Positions 35,148-43,690 of a stretch of DNA of 64,000 bases are shown in pieces. Both the position numbers and the translations under genes were made by a program. The notes beneath the pieces were generated by a model. That model was not told the origin of the DNA and did no database searches. It saw only the letters and a program-made list of their open reading frames with translations. The first letter of the stretch is position 1, and the number at the start of each line of letters is the position of its first letter. Origin of the DNA: Humibacter ginsenosidimutans (GTDB taxonomy: Bacteria; Actinomycetota; Actinomycetes; Actinomycetales; Microbacteriaceae); NCBI RefSeq assembly GCF_007859675.1, contig NZ_CP042305.1:2542001-2606000 (forward strand), given 5' to 3'.

Positions 35148-35176
35148 CGCGGCCGTCGTGCCGTCGGGCGTGACTT

Positions 35177-36634
35177 CTAGCCCTCGGCCATCGCCAGCGC
35201 CTCCTCGGCACGCTCGGGGCTGCCCTCGGCGAGGCCGCGGGCGATGCCCCGCGAGTTCAGCGCCCACAGGATGAGCGCCACGATGAGCACCATGATCTCG
35301 GTCACGGTCAGCGCCCAGATGATGCCGGTCAGGCCGAACCACAGGTTCGCCAGGATGACCACCGGGATGAAGAGCACGCCCTGCGTCATCGAGAGCACGA
35401 TGGCCGCTGTGCCGCGCCCGGTGCCCTGCATGAGCGAGGTGATGAGGCCGGTGAAGCCGTTGCCGATCATCGCCACGAGCTGCGCGGTCATGATCGTGAC
35501 GCCGACGGCCAGCAGTGAGTGGTCCGACGAGAACAGCGAGAACAGCTGGTCGCGGAAGAGGAACACCACGACGAAGAAGAACGCGCCGATCGCGCCGACA
35601 GCGACGGCCGAGGCCCGTACCGACGACCAGAGGCGCTTGGCGTCTCCCTTGCCGAACGAGTAGGCGAGCAGCGGCAGCACGCCGATGGTGATGCCCATGA
35701 TGAGGAACTCCGGCACCTGCGCGATGCGCACCGCGACGCCCATGGCGGCCAGCGGTCCGTTGCCGTGCTGCGCGGCGAGGTTGTTGAGCACCAGGCTGGT
35801 GACGATGAGGAACGCCGACTGCAGCAGCTCGCCCATGCCGACGCTGAAGACCGGCTTCAGCACGGATGCCCGCAGCGCGAACCAGCGCGGGGCGAGGCTG
35901 ATGTGCTCGCTGTGCTTGGTGAGCCATCCCGCGTAGTAGACGACGGAGACGAGGTTCGACAGTCCGATCGCGAGCGCGGCGCCGGCGACGCCCCAGTGCA
36001 GCACCAGGATGAACAGCACGTCGAACACGAGGTTTGCGATGGTGGAGGCGATCAGGCCGATCATCGACTGCCGCGCGGCACCCTCTGCACGCACCAGCTG
36101 CTCCAGGCAGAAGGCCGCGGCGAGCACGGGCACGAAGCAGAGGAACACGGCGACATAGGATGCCGTCGCCGGCGCTGCTGCGGCATTCGCGCCCAGCACC
36201 GACACGAGCGGGTTCAGGAAGATCAGCCCGATCGCGCCGAGCACGGCCCCCACGACGACCGATCCCCACACGGAGAACGACGAGACGTGCTTGATCTCGC
36301 CGGCCTTGGATGCCTCGTTCTCGGAGGCCCCGAGCAGTCGCGAGATCAGTGCGCCGCCGCCGACTCCGAAGACGCCGCCGACCGCCATGACGAGTCCGAG
36401 CAGCGGGGTGCCGAACGTGATGGCGGCCAGCAGCACGGAGTCGTGCAGCGAGCCGATGAAACCAGCGTTGATGACGTTGTAGACGGCGCCGACGACCATG
36501 CCGGCGGCCATCGGCACACAGAGGTGCACGAGGGCCCGCACGATCGGCGCGGCGGAGAGGTACCAGCGGTTCGAGCCGACTTGCCCGGCCTTGGGTGGTG
36601 TATCGAGTGCTTCGGCGGAGATTTCTGCAGACAT
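35177..36634 (-). CDS. MATE-family multidrug efflux transporter
   Basis: A 485-aa transporter with about twelve spans in two MATE halves. The start is PIVRALVHLCVPMAAGMVVGAVYNVINAGFIGSLHDSVLLAAITFGTPLLGLVMAVGGVFGVGGGALISRLLG. The second half includes FLIMGITIGVLPLLAYSFGKGDAKRL. Family members exchange Na+ or H+ for drugs. The ATG at 36634 is used because AAAGGAG lies 6 nt upstream; a start seven codons earlier is weaker. A MarR repressor gene lies 180 bp upstream on the same strand, the usual pairing for such pumps. The intervening 180 bp show no clear motif. Confidence 0.92.
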   Translation of the reverse strand: MSAEISAEALDTPPKAGQVGSNRWYLSAAPIVRALVHLCVPMAAGMVVGAVYNVINAGFIGSLHDSVLLAAITFGTPLLGLVMAVGGVFGVGGGALISRLLGASENEASKAGEIKHVSSFSVWGSVVVGAVLGAIGLIFLNPLVSVLGANAAAAPATASYVAVFLCFVPVLAAAFCLEQLVRAEGAARQSMIGLIASTIANLVFDVLFILVLHWGVAGAALAIGLSNLVSVVYYAGWLTKHSEHISLAPRWFALRASVLKPVFSVGMGELLQSAFLIVTSLVLNNLAAQHGNGPLAAMGVAVRIAQVPEFLIMGITIGVLPLLAYSFGKGDAKRLWSSVRASAVAVGAIGAFFFVVVFLFRDQLFSLFSSDHSLLAVGVTIMTAQLVAMIGNGFTGLITSLMQGTGRGTAAIVLSMTQGVLFIPVVILANLWFGLTGIIWALTVTEIMVLIVALILWALNSRGIARGLAEGSPERAEEALAMAEG

Positions 36635-36814
36635 GATGGGCTCCTTTTCGGGCATGACGGCATGACGGTCCCGGACCCCGTGGGGCTCGGTGCCGTGCAG
36701 GCGTGACGGGATGGCGACGCGGGCGCGGGCGATGTCGGCCGCCCGGTGCGGCGCCGTGGTCGATGTGAGGTCTTGGCGGGCCCGACGGGCCCGATGGAGG
36801 GGCGGCTCTCGCCG

Positions 36815-37261
36815 CTACGGTCTCTCGACTTCGGGGAGGGCCGCAGTGATCTTGGTCAGGAGAGTCTCAAGCTGATCTCGCTCGGCGTCGGTCAGGGGCG
36901 ACAGGATCTCCTCGTCGGCCGCCAGCATCGCGTCATCGAAACCCGCGATGAGTTCGGCACCGGCCTCTGTGGCGTAGACGCGCTTGCTGCGCTCGTCGCC
37001 CTCCTCGGTGCGTCGCTCGATCAGGCCGCGACGTTCCAGGCCCTGCAGCATGCTCGACACACTCGCCGCGGTGGTGCGGGTCATGTGCGCGATATCGCGC
37101 TGCTTGGCTCCGGGCTCCTCGGCCAGGTAGCCGAGCACGAACCCCTGCTCGAACGTGATGCCACGCTCGCGGATCCAGTCCTCGGCGGCCTTGCGCTGAG
37201 CCCAGCCGATCCAGCGCAGCAGCTGGAGGCTGCTCCTGATCTCGAACTCTCGCTGTGCCAT
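36815..37261 (-). CDS. MarR-family regulator of the MATE pump
   Basis: A 148-aa MarR protein. The winged helix is at about residues 30-95: ITFEQGFVLGYLAEEPGAKQRDIAHMTRTTAASVSSMLQGLERRGLIERRTEEGDERSKRVYATEAG. Flanking helices form the dimer. The ATG at 37261 is chosen because the upstream extension runs through the AT-rich operator. Palindromes and an 8-bp direct repeat lie at 37272-37294, so it represses itself and probably the downstream MATE gene. Confidence 0.92.
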   Translation of the reverse strand: MAQREFEIRSSLQLLRWIGWAQRKAAEDWIRERGITFEQGFVLGYLAEEPGAKQRDIAHMTRTTAASVSSMLQGLERRGLIERRTEEGDERSKRVYATEAGAELIAGFDDAMLAADEEILSPLTDAERDQLETLLTKITAALPEVERP

Positions 37262-37271
37262 ATTTAGAACA

Positions 37272-37294
37272 CTAACTGTTTGAATTCTAACTGT
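37272..37294. promoter_or_regulatory. MarR operator upstream of 37261
   Basis: GTTTGAATTCTAAC (37278-37291) is a palindrome with one mismatched pair. It overlaps two direct CTAACTGT repeats (37272-37279 and 37287-37294), 15 bp apart. The stretch is AT-rich and directly before the start codon. Confidence 0.65.
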
Positions 37295-37372
37295 CAAGCC
37301 TCGAACTGATTTTTCTTTCGGCGGCGCCGTGGGCTGCACGCTCCGTCTGGTCGAGCCTGCGCACCCAGGGCT

Positions 37373-40300
37373 TTACGCCAGCAACGACCGGATGTCGTCG
37401 GCCGTCAGCGAGGACGAGAACGCACCGTCGTCGTCGAGCACCGCGTCGATGAGCTCCGCCTTCTGCGCGGCGAGCTTCATCACCTTCTCCTCGATGGTGT
37501 CGGCAGCGACCATGCGGTAGACGATCACGCGGCTCGTCTGTCCGATGCGGTGCGTGCGGTCGATGGCCTGCGCCTCCGCCGCCGGGTTCCACCACGGGTC
37601 GAGCAGAAACACGTAGTCCGCCTCGGTGAGGTTGAGCCCGAACCCGCCCGCCTTGAGGCTGATCAGGAACACCGGCGCGTCTCCCTCGCGGAACCCTCGG
37701 ATCGTCTCGGCCCTGCGCCGGGTGGAGCCGTCGAGGTAGGAGTAGCGGATGCCGGCCGCATCCAACCGCTGCGCCACCTTCGCGAGATACGACGTGAACT
37801 GGCTGAAGACGAGCGTGCGATGCCCTTCGGCGATCACGTCGCCGAGCTGATCGAGCAGGGAGTCGAGCTTGCTCGAGGGGATGTCGGCGTTGTCGGGGTC
37901 GACGAGCGAGGCATCCACCGCGAGCATGCGCAGCAGCGTGATCGACCTGAACACGATGAACCGCTGCCGGTCGAGATCGTCGAGCAGCCCGAGCACCTTC
38001 TGCCGCTCGCGCTGCAGCCACGTGTCGTAGAGCCTGCGGTGCTTCGGGTCGAGCGGGATGCTCAACACCTGCTCCTGTTTCGGCGGCAGCTCGGGCGCCA
38101 CGAGCTGCTTGGTGCGACGAAGCAGCAGCGGGCGGATGCGCCGACGCAGGCGACGCAGGCGGGCCGCGCCGTGTGCGGCATCCGTTCCGTGCGCCGGACT
38201 CGCGGCCGCCGCGACGGGTTTGACGTACTCCTCGACGAACTGCCTGCGCGACGGGAACAGGCCGGGCGCCACGATCGAGAACATCGCCCACAGCTCGAGC
38301 AGATTGTTCTCCAGGGGCGTGCCGGTGACGGCGAGGCGGAACGGGGCATCCAGCTCGCGGGCCAGCCGGTGCGTCTGCGACGCGTGATTCTTCACGAACT
38401 GGGCCTCGTCGAGCACCAACCCCGCCCAGCGCTGGGCGGCGAACCGCTCATGGTCGAGCCGGAACACCGTGTAGCTGGTGAGCACGATGTCGGCGTCGGC
38501 GATCGCCTCCGCCATCGGTGTGCCGTCTTTGCGGCGGGTGGCGGTGAGGAATGCCACGCGCAGCCCCGGCGTGAACCTCGCCGCCTCGCTCGCCCAGTTC
38601 GACACCACCGAGGCGGGAGCCACCACGAGAAACGGCGCCGGCAGTTCCGAATCTCCCTCGGCCGAAGGCAACGGTGCAGGATATTCGTCGCGCCACGCCG
38701 GATATGTGCTCGGCTCAGGGGATGTCCTGTTCCGCGGATCGCGTACGACGTCGCGGGTGACGTCCCGCGCGTGAGCGATCATCGCGAGGGTCTGCACGGT
38801 CTTGCCCAGCCCCATGTCGTCGGCGAGCACGCCACCGAGGCCGTGCCGCCACAGGAAGACGAGCCAGTCGTAGCCGTCGCGCTGATAGGGACGCAGCTCG
38901 ACGGCCAGCCCGGACGGCAGAGGGGCGCGCTCGACGAGCCTTGCCGCGTCGTCCGGACGCTCCGCCCCGCGTTCCGCCGCCCGCACCACATCGAGCAGTC
39001 CACCGACGGTCTCCCGCCATTCGACGGCCGGCAGCGACTCGTCGGCCAGGTCCTCGAAGTCGGCCCAGAGCGCCGCCTGATATCGGCTGATGCGCGGACC
39101 GGTCTCCCACTCGGCGAGCGCCTCCGACTCCGACAGCAGCTCCTTGAGCCGGTCGAACACGGGCTTGTTCAGCGAGAGGTAGCTGTGATCGACGAGCAGC
39201 AGCTTGCGCTTGCCGGTGGCCAGCGCCTCGAACAGCGGTTGGAACGGGATGCTCCGCCCCGCGACCGTGACCATGATGCCGAGGTCGAACCAGTCGTTCT
39301 GGTCGGTCGGCACCGTCGTGACCGTGAGCTCCGGGGTCTCCTTCAACTCGCGGTATTCGATGCGCTCGCCCTCGATGTCGACGCGGATGCGCGGGGTGGC
39401 ACCGGTATTGCCGTCGGAGGCGCCGCCGGTGAGAGCTTCGATGCGCGGCAGCACCTGCTCGACCCATTCGGCGGCGTCGATGCCGCGCAGGGTGCGTTCC
39501 GCGAGCGGCGCCTCGGAGTCGGCGGAGTCGCCCGCGGCCTCGACGAAGGCCGCGATTGCGGCTGCCTCGGCATCCGGATCGCGGCGAGCACGGTCGGCGG
39601 CCGTCGGAAGCGCGGGAAGCGCGGCGACGCGACCGCCCGCGCTGTACTCCCAGCCGAACGCGATCACGACGGTCTGCTTCGGACGGAACGACACGGTGAC
39701 CACGAGCGTTGGCGGGACGAGCTCGGGGAGGTCGGTGTCGGCATCCGCTGCACGTACGGGGAGCGAACGGGCCAGCGCCGGGTACGCGTCGCGGAGGAAC
39801 TCGCCGACGTCGTCGGCCGGCACCTCGATCTCGCCACGACGCAAGGCGATCAGCACCTGCTGCGTGAGCGGACGGTTCACCGGCGCGAGGGTCACCAAGG
39901 GTCCTGGACGCGGCGCATCGGCGGTGGGTGCCGGCCACTCCACCAGCGCGACGCCGTGATCGCCGATCGGATGCGCCCGGCCATCGGTCACGGTGCGTCC
40001 TTCGACCGCGAGCGCCGGCGTCAGCACCAGCGCGCCGTCGTCGCGCGTGGTCGCGACGGCCTCGAGCTGGGCGTCGCCGGCGAGCACGAGGGTGCCGTGC
40101 TTGTCACCGGAGAGAATCCGGATGCCGCGTGCCCGGGCATCCTGGAGCAGTCGCCAGAGCAGCGGTGACGAGTACTCCTGCAGCGCGAGGCGTGGACCCT
40201 CGCCGCTGAAGTATCTGCCGGGCGTGGCGCGTGCGAGGGTCTCGAATTCGACGAACCAGCGCAGCTGCTCTGGGTCGTACCCGGCCTCGTGCGTGCGGTA

Positions 40301-40885
40301 GTGCAGGCTGCCCCAGGTGGCCTTGGCGCCTCGCCAGCCGCGTTGGCCCGGCGCGCCGATGCGCGCCGTGACCTCGACCACGCCGATCGAGTCGCGGGTG
40401 GCGGCCTGCGTCGTCTCGGTGGCGCGCTCCCAGCGCCCGCCGGAACTCGCGCGGCGGCGCACGCGCTCGCGCACCTCGATCAGCAGCGCGAGCGGGGTGT
40501 GCCCGGCGGCCGGCTCGGCGGCCGTGGTGAGCGAGCGCACTGCGCCGCGCCATCCCGACCCGTCCGGCACGGCGGCCGCCGAGCTCGCGTCGTGTCGGCG
40601 CGAGCTGGCGAGCATGGCGGCGGCGACGTGCTTGCACGCGGCGCCGACGGGGCAACTGCAGCCGCTCGCGGTCGGCCGGTGGCCACGGCCGGCTGGCACG
40701 AGCGCGACCCAGCAGGAGTAGGGTCGCGGCTCGCTGCCGACGACCTGCGCTTCGAGCACTCCTGTGCGCCATGCCAGCTGCTGCACCGCGGATCCCGCGT
40801 ACGATCCCGCCCGCAGCAGAGCGGCCTCACCGACGAAGTCGCGGATGGCCCCGACGTCGACGAACGGGAACCAGGGGCCGGGCAC
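37373..40885 (-). CDS. SNF2-family helicase with N-terminal SWIM zinc finger
   Basis: A 1170-aa bacterial SNF2 ATPase. The SWIM finger is at C76-S-C78...C84-K-H86, after which comes a long, partly repetitive middle region (about 100-640). The motor follows: SGLAVELRPYQRDGYDWLVFLWRHGLGGVLADDMGLGKTVQTL with Walker A K695, LVLDEAQFVKN near 826, VTGTPLENNLLELWAMFSIVAPGLFPSR, LVFSQFTSYL, YLDGSTRRRAETI and DPWWNPAAEAQAIDRTHRIGQ. These proteins translocate on duplex DNA or remodel protein-DNA complexes. Close actinobacterial relatives are common but not well studied. The first codon is GTG 40885. No restriction or phage-defence partner lies beside it. Confidence 0.95.
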   Translation of the reverse strand: MPGPWFPFVDVGAIRDFVGEAALLRAGSYAGSAVQQLAWRTGVLEAQVVGSEPRPYSCWVALVPAGRGHRPTASGCSCPVGAACKHVAAAMLASSRRHDASSAAAVPDGSGWRGAVRSLTTAAEPAAGHTPLALLIEVRERVRRRASSGGRWERATETTQAATRDSIGVVEVTARIGAPGQRGWRGAKATWGSLHYRTHEAGYDPEQLRWFVEFETLARATPGRYFSGEGPRLALQEYSSPLLWRLLQDARARGIRILSGDKHGTLVLAGDAQLEAVATTRDDGALVLTPALAVEGRTVTDGRAHPIGDHGVALVEWPAPTADAPRPGPLVTLAPVNRPLTQQVLIALRRGEIEVPADDVGEFLRDAYPALARSLPVRAADADTDLPELVPPTLVVTVSFRPKQTVVIAFGWEYSAGGRVAALPALPTAADRARRDPDAEAAAIAAFVEAAGDSADSEAPLAERTLRGIDAAEWVEQVLPRIEALTGGASDGNTGATPRIRVDIEGERIEYRELKETPELTVTTVPTDQNDWFDLGIMVTVAGRSIPFQPLFEALATGKRKLLLVDHSYLSLNKPVFDRLKELLSESEALAEWETGPRISRYQAALWADFEDLADESLPAVEWRETVGGLLDVVRAAERGAERPDDAARLVERAPLPSGLAVELRPYQRDGYDWLVFLWRHGLGGVLADDMGLGKTVQTLAMIAHARDVTRDVVRDPRNRTSPEPSTYPAWRDEYPAPLPSAEGDSELPAPFLVVAPASVVSNWASEAARFTPGLRVAFLTATRRKDGTPMAEAIADADIVLTSYTVFRLDHERFAAQRWAGLVLDEAQFVKNHASQTHRLARELDAPFRLAVTGTPLENNLLELWAMFSIVAPGLFPSRRQFVEEYVKPVAAAASPAHGTDAAHGAARLRRLRRRIRPLLLRRTKQLVAPELPPKQEQVLSIPLDPKHRRLYDTWLQRERQKVLGLLDDLDRQRFIVFRSITLLRMLAVDASLVDPDNADIPSSKLDSLLDQLGDVIAEGHRTLVFSQFTSYLAKVAQRLDAAGIRYSYLDGSTRRRAETIRGFREGDAPVFLISLKAGGFGLNLTEADYVFLLDPWWNPAAEAQAIDRTHRIGQTSRVIVYRMVAADTIEEKVMKLAAQKAELIDAVLDDDGAFSSSLTADDIRSLLA

Positions 40886-40940
40886 CCGCCCATGCTCTCA
40901 CGCGCCGGTGACAGGGCTCGAAGGGCGACATCGCCCCCAG

Positions 40941-40976
40941 GTCGAGGAGCACCGCGAAGCGGCGCGCCTCGAAACC
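40941..40976. repeat. Dispersed repeat copy between SNF2 and MarR genes
   Basis: GAGGAGCACCGCGAAGCGGC followed by GCGCCTCGAAACC. It has the same core and tail as the copies at 28181 and 63191. It sits just past the MarR stop at 40982 and upstream of the SNF2 start. Confidence 0.6.
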
Positions 40977-40981
40977 CGCCC

Positions 40982-41425
40982 TCACTCCACCCCGGCGAGC
41001 CCCCGCAGCACGGTCACGAGCGCGGGAGCGTCGACGGTGGCGAAGAAGCGGGCATCCGCGTCTTCCACCACGCCCACGGCGCGCTTCGCGAGCGCGGCGC
41101 CCTCCGGCGTGACCAGCACCGTCTTCGCCCTGCTGTCCGCGGGGTCTGCCGCACGAGTCACCAGTCCCTTCGCCTCGAGCCGCCCGAGCACCTCGGAGGC
41201 CATCTTCACGTCGGCGCCCGCCTGCGCGGCGACCCGCACCTGATTCGGCGTCTCACCCGAGCGCCCGAGCCACCACGCGCAGGCCAGCAGCACGAACTGC
41301 ACGTGCGTGAGGCCGAGCGGTGTGAGAGCGGATGCCATCGCCCGCTGCCACGCGGAGGTCACGCGCCAGAGCAGAAAGCCCGGGCTCTCGCTCGGGCCGC
41401 CCGCGAAACGGGTGCCCTCAGGCAT
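40982..41425 (-). CDS. MarR-family regulator coupled to an SRPBCC protein
   Basis: A 147-aa MarR protein: SAWQRAMASALTPLGLTHVQFVLLACAWWLGRSGETPNQVRVAAQAGADVKMASEVLGRLEAKGLVTRAADPADSRAKTVLVTPEGAALAKRAV covers helices 1-5 and the wing. The ATG at 41425 overlaps the SRPBCC stop by eight bases, so the two are translated together. A 13-bp palindrome in the operon promoter (41922-41934) is its likely operator. A dispersed repeat follows the stop and may terminate the operon. Confidence 0.9.
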   Translation of the reverse strand: MPEGTRFAGGPSESPGFLLWRVTSAWQRAMASALTPLGLTHVQFVLLACAWWLGRSGETPNQVRVAAQAGADVKMASEVLGRLEAKGLVTRAADPADSRAKTVLVTPEGAALAKRAVGVVEDADARFFATVDAPALVTVLRGLAGVE

Positions 41426-41870
41426 CCGACGGCTCCGTCGCGGCCTCGCCGTCGACGAGACGCGCGGCCGCGTCGAAGAGGGCCTGCATCGACTCCGCGA
41501 AGTCGCCGGAGATCTGCGGGCCGAGCTCCGGTCCGATCTCGTCGGCCGATGCGCCGTCGATCTCGAGCCGGTGCGTCACGCTCGTGCCCGTGCCGGTCGG
41601 CACGAGCGTGTGCCGGAAGGTCAGCGTGAGGTCGCCGAACACGGTCTCGTCGGCGTAGGTCGTGTTCTCCACCACGTCGATGATCGTGGACTCGAAGGTC
41701 TCCTGCCCGTCGGGCGTGACGGAGACATGGGTGCCGACGGCGAACGGTCCGTGCAGCACGAACTCGTCGGCGCCGTCGTAGGTGAGTTCGCCTTCGTGCA
41801 GCGCGCGCAGCGCTGCCCACACGTCGGCGGGGGAGAGCGAGGTCTCTGCGGTGTAGTCGGTGCTCCACAT
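41418..41870 (-). CDS. SRPBCC/AHSA1-type ligand-binding protein
   Basis: A 150-aa START-like helix-grip protein: STDYTAETSLSPADVWAALRALHEGELTYDGADEFVLHGPFAVGTHVSVTPDGQ at the start, DLTLTFRHTLVPTGTGTSVTHRLEIDG in the centre and a long C-terminal helix ISGDFAESMQALFDAAARL. These bind hydrophobic ligands or act as small cyclases. The ATG at 41870 has GAAAGGA 8 nt upstream. It is the first gene of a two-gene operon with a MarR regulator, suggesting the ligand it handles may also be the inducer. Confidence 0.87.
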   Translation of the reverse strand: MWSTDYTAETSLSPADVWAALRALHEGELTYDGADEFVLHGPFAVGTHVSVTPDGQETFESTIIDVVENTTYADETVFGDLTLTFRHTLVPTGTGTSVTHRLEIDGASADEIGPELGPQISGDFAESMQALFDAAARLVDGEAATEPSDA

Positions 41871-41921
41871 GATGCCGTTCCTTTCGATGGTGGTGCTGGT
41901 GGATGATGAAGTGCTCTGTTC

Positions 41922-41934
41922 ACAGATTATCTGT
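41922..41934. promoter_or_regulatory. MarR operator: ACAGAT-T-ATCTGT palindrome
   Basis: A perfect 13-bp palindrome 52 bp upstream of the SRPBCC start. A second ACAGAT at 41937-41942 adds a direct repeat. It is AT-rich compared with surrounding DNA. Confidence 0.65.
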
Positions 41935-42057
41935 ACACAGATCAATAGACAAGCGCTTTTCACCCGGAACCCGCGATGCCCGCTCGGATCGTCGCCACGG
42001 TGCGCGGCAGCCCGAGGTTGGGGTCGCGCCTTCGACCATGATCCGAGCGCGACAAAG

Positions 42058-42075
42058 TATCTCGATGTCAAGATA
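42058..42075. promoter_or_regulatory. MarR-type 18-bp operator TATCTCGATGTCAAGATA
   Basis: An inverted repeat with one mismatched pair (TATCTCGA / TCAAGATA around TG). It ends 5 bp before the ATG at 42081. The sequence resembles known actinobacterial MarR-family sites with TATCTTGA half-sites. No MarR gene is adjacent in that orientation; the one at 40982 prefers a different palindrome. Confidence 0.6.
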
Positions 42076-42080
42076 AAGAC

Positions 42081-42887
42081 ATGGATGCATCGATCGCGAG
42101 AGACCTGGCTCCGACCGGCACGCTCCGCGCGTCGATCAATCTCGGCAACCCGGTGCTTGCGCAGGGCACTGCCGAGCTGCCGTCCGGGATCACCGTCGAC
42201 CTGTCGCGCGAGATCGCCGCCCGTCTCGGCGTTCCGGTGTCGTTCGTCTGCTTCGACGCGGCGCGGGACTCGTTCGACGCGCTGCGCAACGGCGTCGCCG
42301 ACATCGCCTTTCTTGCGATCGAACCTGCTCGCGCCACCGAGGTGTGGTTCACCGAGCCGTACGTGATCATCGAGGGCGTCTACGCGGTGCCGAACGATTC
42401 GGCCATCGTCGACGCCGAGGGCGTCGATCGCGCGGGTGTGCGCATCGGCGTGAAAGAGGGATCCGCGTACGACCTCTTCCTGTCCCGCACGCTGACCCAC
42501 GCCGAGGTCGTGCGCGGACGCGACGGAATCGACGCCTTTCGCGAGAGCGACCTGGAGGTCGCCGCGGGGATCCGACAGCCGTTGAGCCTGGCCGTCTCCG
42601 ACGATCCTTCGCTGAGGATGCTCGAACCGGCCTTCATGCAGATCAGGCAGGCCGTCGCCACCACCCGCGGGAGCTCGTCAGAGGTACAGAGATATCTCCT
42701 GACGACCGTCGAAGCGTGCAAGGCCGACGGCTTCGTTGCACGCGCGCTCGAGCGCTCCGGCCACGACCCCGCGCTCGCGGCACCGCCCGCGGCCGCCGCC
42801 GATCAGTCGACCACGCGAACGAGCGGCTCGACGGACTCGAGCTCGGGACCGAGCCCGAGGTCGACGAGCACGACACGGCCCGCATAG
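42081..42887 (+). CDS. Cytoplasmic family-3 solute-binding-type protein
   Basis: A 268-aa protein with the SBP_bac_3 fold: APTGTLRASINLGNPVLAQ, LPSGITVDLSREIAARLGVPVSFVCFDAARDSFDALRNGVADIAFLAIEPARATEVWFTEPYVIIEGVYAVP and GVRIGVKEGSAYDLFLSRTLTHAEVV. Family members bind amino acids outside the cell, but this one has no signal peptide or lipobox, so it should stay in the cytoplasm. The last 35 residues (Ser/Thr/Pro-rich) lie opposite the 3' end of nnrE; the stop is 85 bp inside that gene. A palindrome abuts the ATG. A ligand sensor or enzyme-like role is possible. Confidence 0.75.
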   Translation: MDASIARDLAPTGTLRASINLGNPVLAQGTAELPSGITVDLSREIAARLGVPVSFVCFDAARDSFDALRNGVADIAFLAIEPARATEVWFTEPYVIIEGVYAVPNDSAIVDAEGVDRAGVRIGVKEGSAYDLFLSRTLTHAEVVRGRDGIDAFRESDLEVAAGIRQPLSLAVSDDPSLRMLEPAFMQIRQAVATTRGSSSEVQRYLLTTVEACKADGFVARALERSGHDPALAAPPAAAADQSTTRTSGSTDSSSGPSPRSTSTTRPA

Positions 42888-43501
42888 CCGGCGGCCGGCC
42901 GCAGGAGCAGGCCGGCCTTGTACGCCCCGAAGGTGACGGTCACGTCCGCCGACAGCACGGCGTCGTCGCGCACGTCGCCGGTATCCGGATCGATGCCGCT
43001 GGGCAGGTCCACCGCGACGACCCGTTTGCGCGGCGAAAGGACGATGCCGCGGAGTGCCTCGACCACGGCGCGCGCGTCCCCGCGCAGCGCCGGGCTGCGG
43101 TACGCGCCCGTTCCGAGGATGCCGTCGACCACCACGTCGGCACCCGTCGCTGCGCGCACGGCGGCGGCCACCACGTCGGTGCCGGGCGCGACCACCCGGG
43201 CACCGGCATCCAGCGCCGCCGCGAGCCCCTCGGCATGCGTGCGCGACCCGAGCTCGATGATCGCGACGCCGCATCCGGATGCCGCCAGCTCGGCACCCGC
43301 GTACAGGGCGTCGCCGCCGTTGTTGCCCGGCCCGACGAGCAGCACGACGCTCGCCGCCATGGGCGGCACGTCGAGCGTCGCCAGCTCGTCGCGCACCACG
43401 GCCGCCAGCCCTGAGGCGGCCCGCGCCATGAGCGGCTCGCCCGCCTCGAGGTGCGGAACCTCGGCGGCCCGCACCTGCTCGGCCGAGTACCCCCTGATCA
43501 C
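42803..43501 (-). CDS. nnrE: NAD(P)H-hydrate epimerase domain protein
   Basis: A 232-aa YjeF_N-type epimerase, repairing hydrated NAD(P)H. Marks are GYSAEQVRAAEVPHLEAGEPLMARAASGLA (N-terminal helix), VVLLVGPGNNGGDALYAGAELAASG (the conserved GPGNNGGDG-like loop) and VDGILGTGAYRSPALRG. VVAVDLPSGIDPDTGDVRDDAVLSADVTVTFGAYKAG follows. The C-terminal dehydratase (NnrD) domain found fused in many bacteria is absent, so NnrD must be elsewhere. The GTG at 43501 follows TATCGT by 7 nt; longer in-frame starts add no homology. Its 3' end overlaps a convergent gene by 85 bp. Confidence 0.92.
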   Translation of the reverse strand: MIRGYSAEQVRAAEVPHLEAGEPLMARAASGLAAVVRDELATLDVPPMAASVVLLVGPGNNGGDALYAGAELAASGCGVAIIELGSRTHAEGLAAALDAGARVVAPGTDVVAAAVRAATGADVVVDGILGTGAYRSPALRGDARAVVEALRGIVLSPRKRVVAVDLPSGIDPDTGDVRDDAVLSADVTVTFGAYKAGLLLRPAAGYAGRVVLVDLGLGPELESVEPLVRVVD

Positions 43502-43508
43502 GTGCCCG

Positions 43509-43514
43509 ACGATA
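43509..43514 (-). promoter_or_regulatory. Leaderless -10 box (TATCGT) for nnrE
   Basis: TATCGT lies 7 nt before the GTG at 43501. Confidence 0.55.
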
Positions 43515-43575
43515 CGCCCGCAGCCGTCGCAGCGATCCACTGCCACCTCACCACTGGCCCGGTTCAGGTGCCGAG

Positions 43576-43644
43576 AATCGGAGTTTCGTCGCGACACGCC
43601 CGCGCAGAGCGCGCGCGTCGGCGCGGCGCAGCAGAACTCCGATT
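43576..43644 (-). terminator. Long inverted repeat after the methyltransferase gene
   Basis: AATCGGAGTT (43576-43585) and AACTCCGATT (43635-43644) enclose a GC-rich 49-bp loop that can itself fold. It lies 46 bp past the methyltransferase stop on the minus strand. It is the main structure in the 189-bp gap 43502-43690. Confidence 0.5.
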
Positions 43645-43690
43645 TTCAGCACGTGCTCCCACGACGGCACGGGCCATCACCGGCGCGGAC

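Noticed and set aside
37373-40885. SNF2 helicase as part of a phage-defence system
   Set aside because: No methyltransferase, nuclease or other defence partner lies next to it; stand-alone SWIM-SNF2 proteins are common in actinobacteria.
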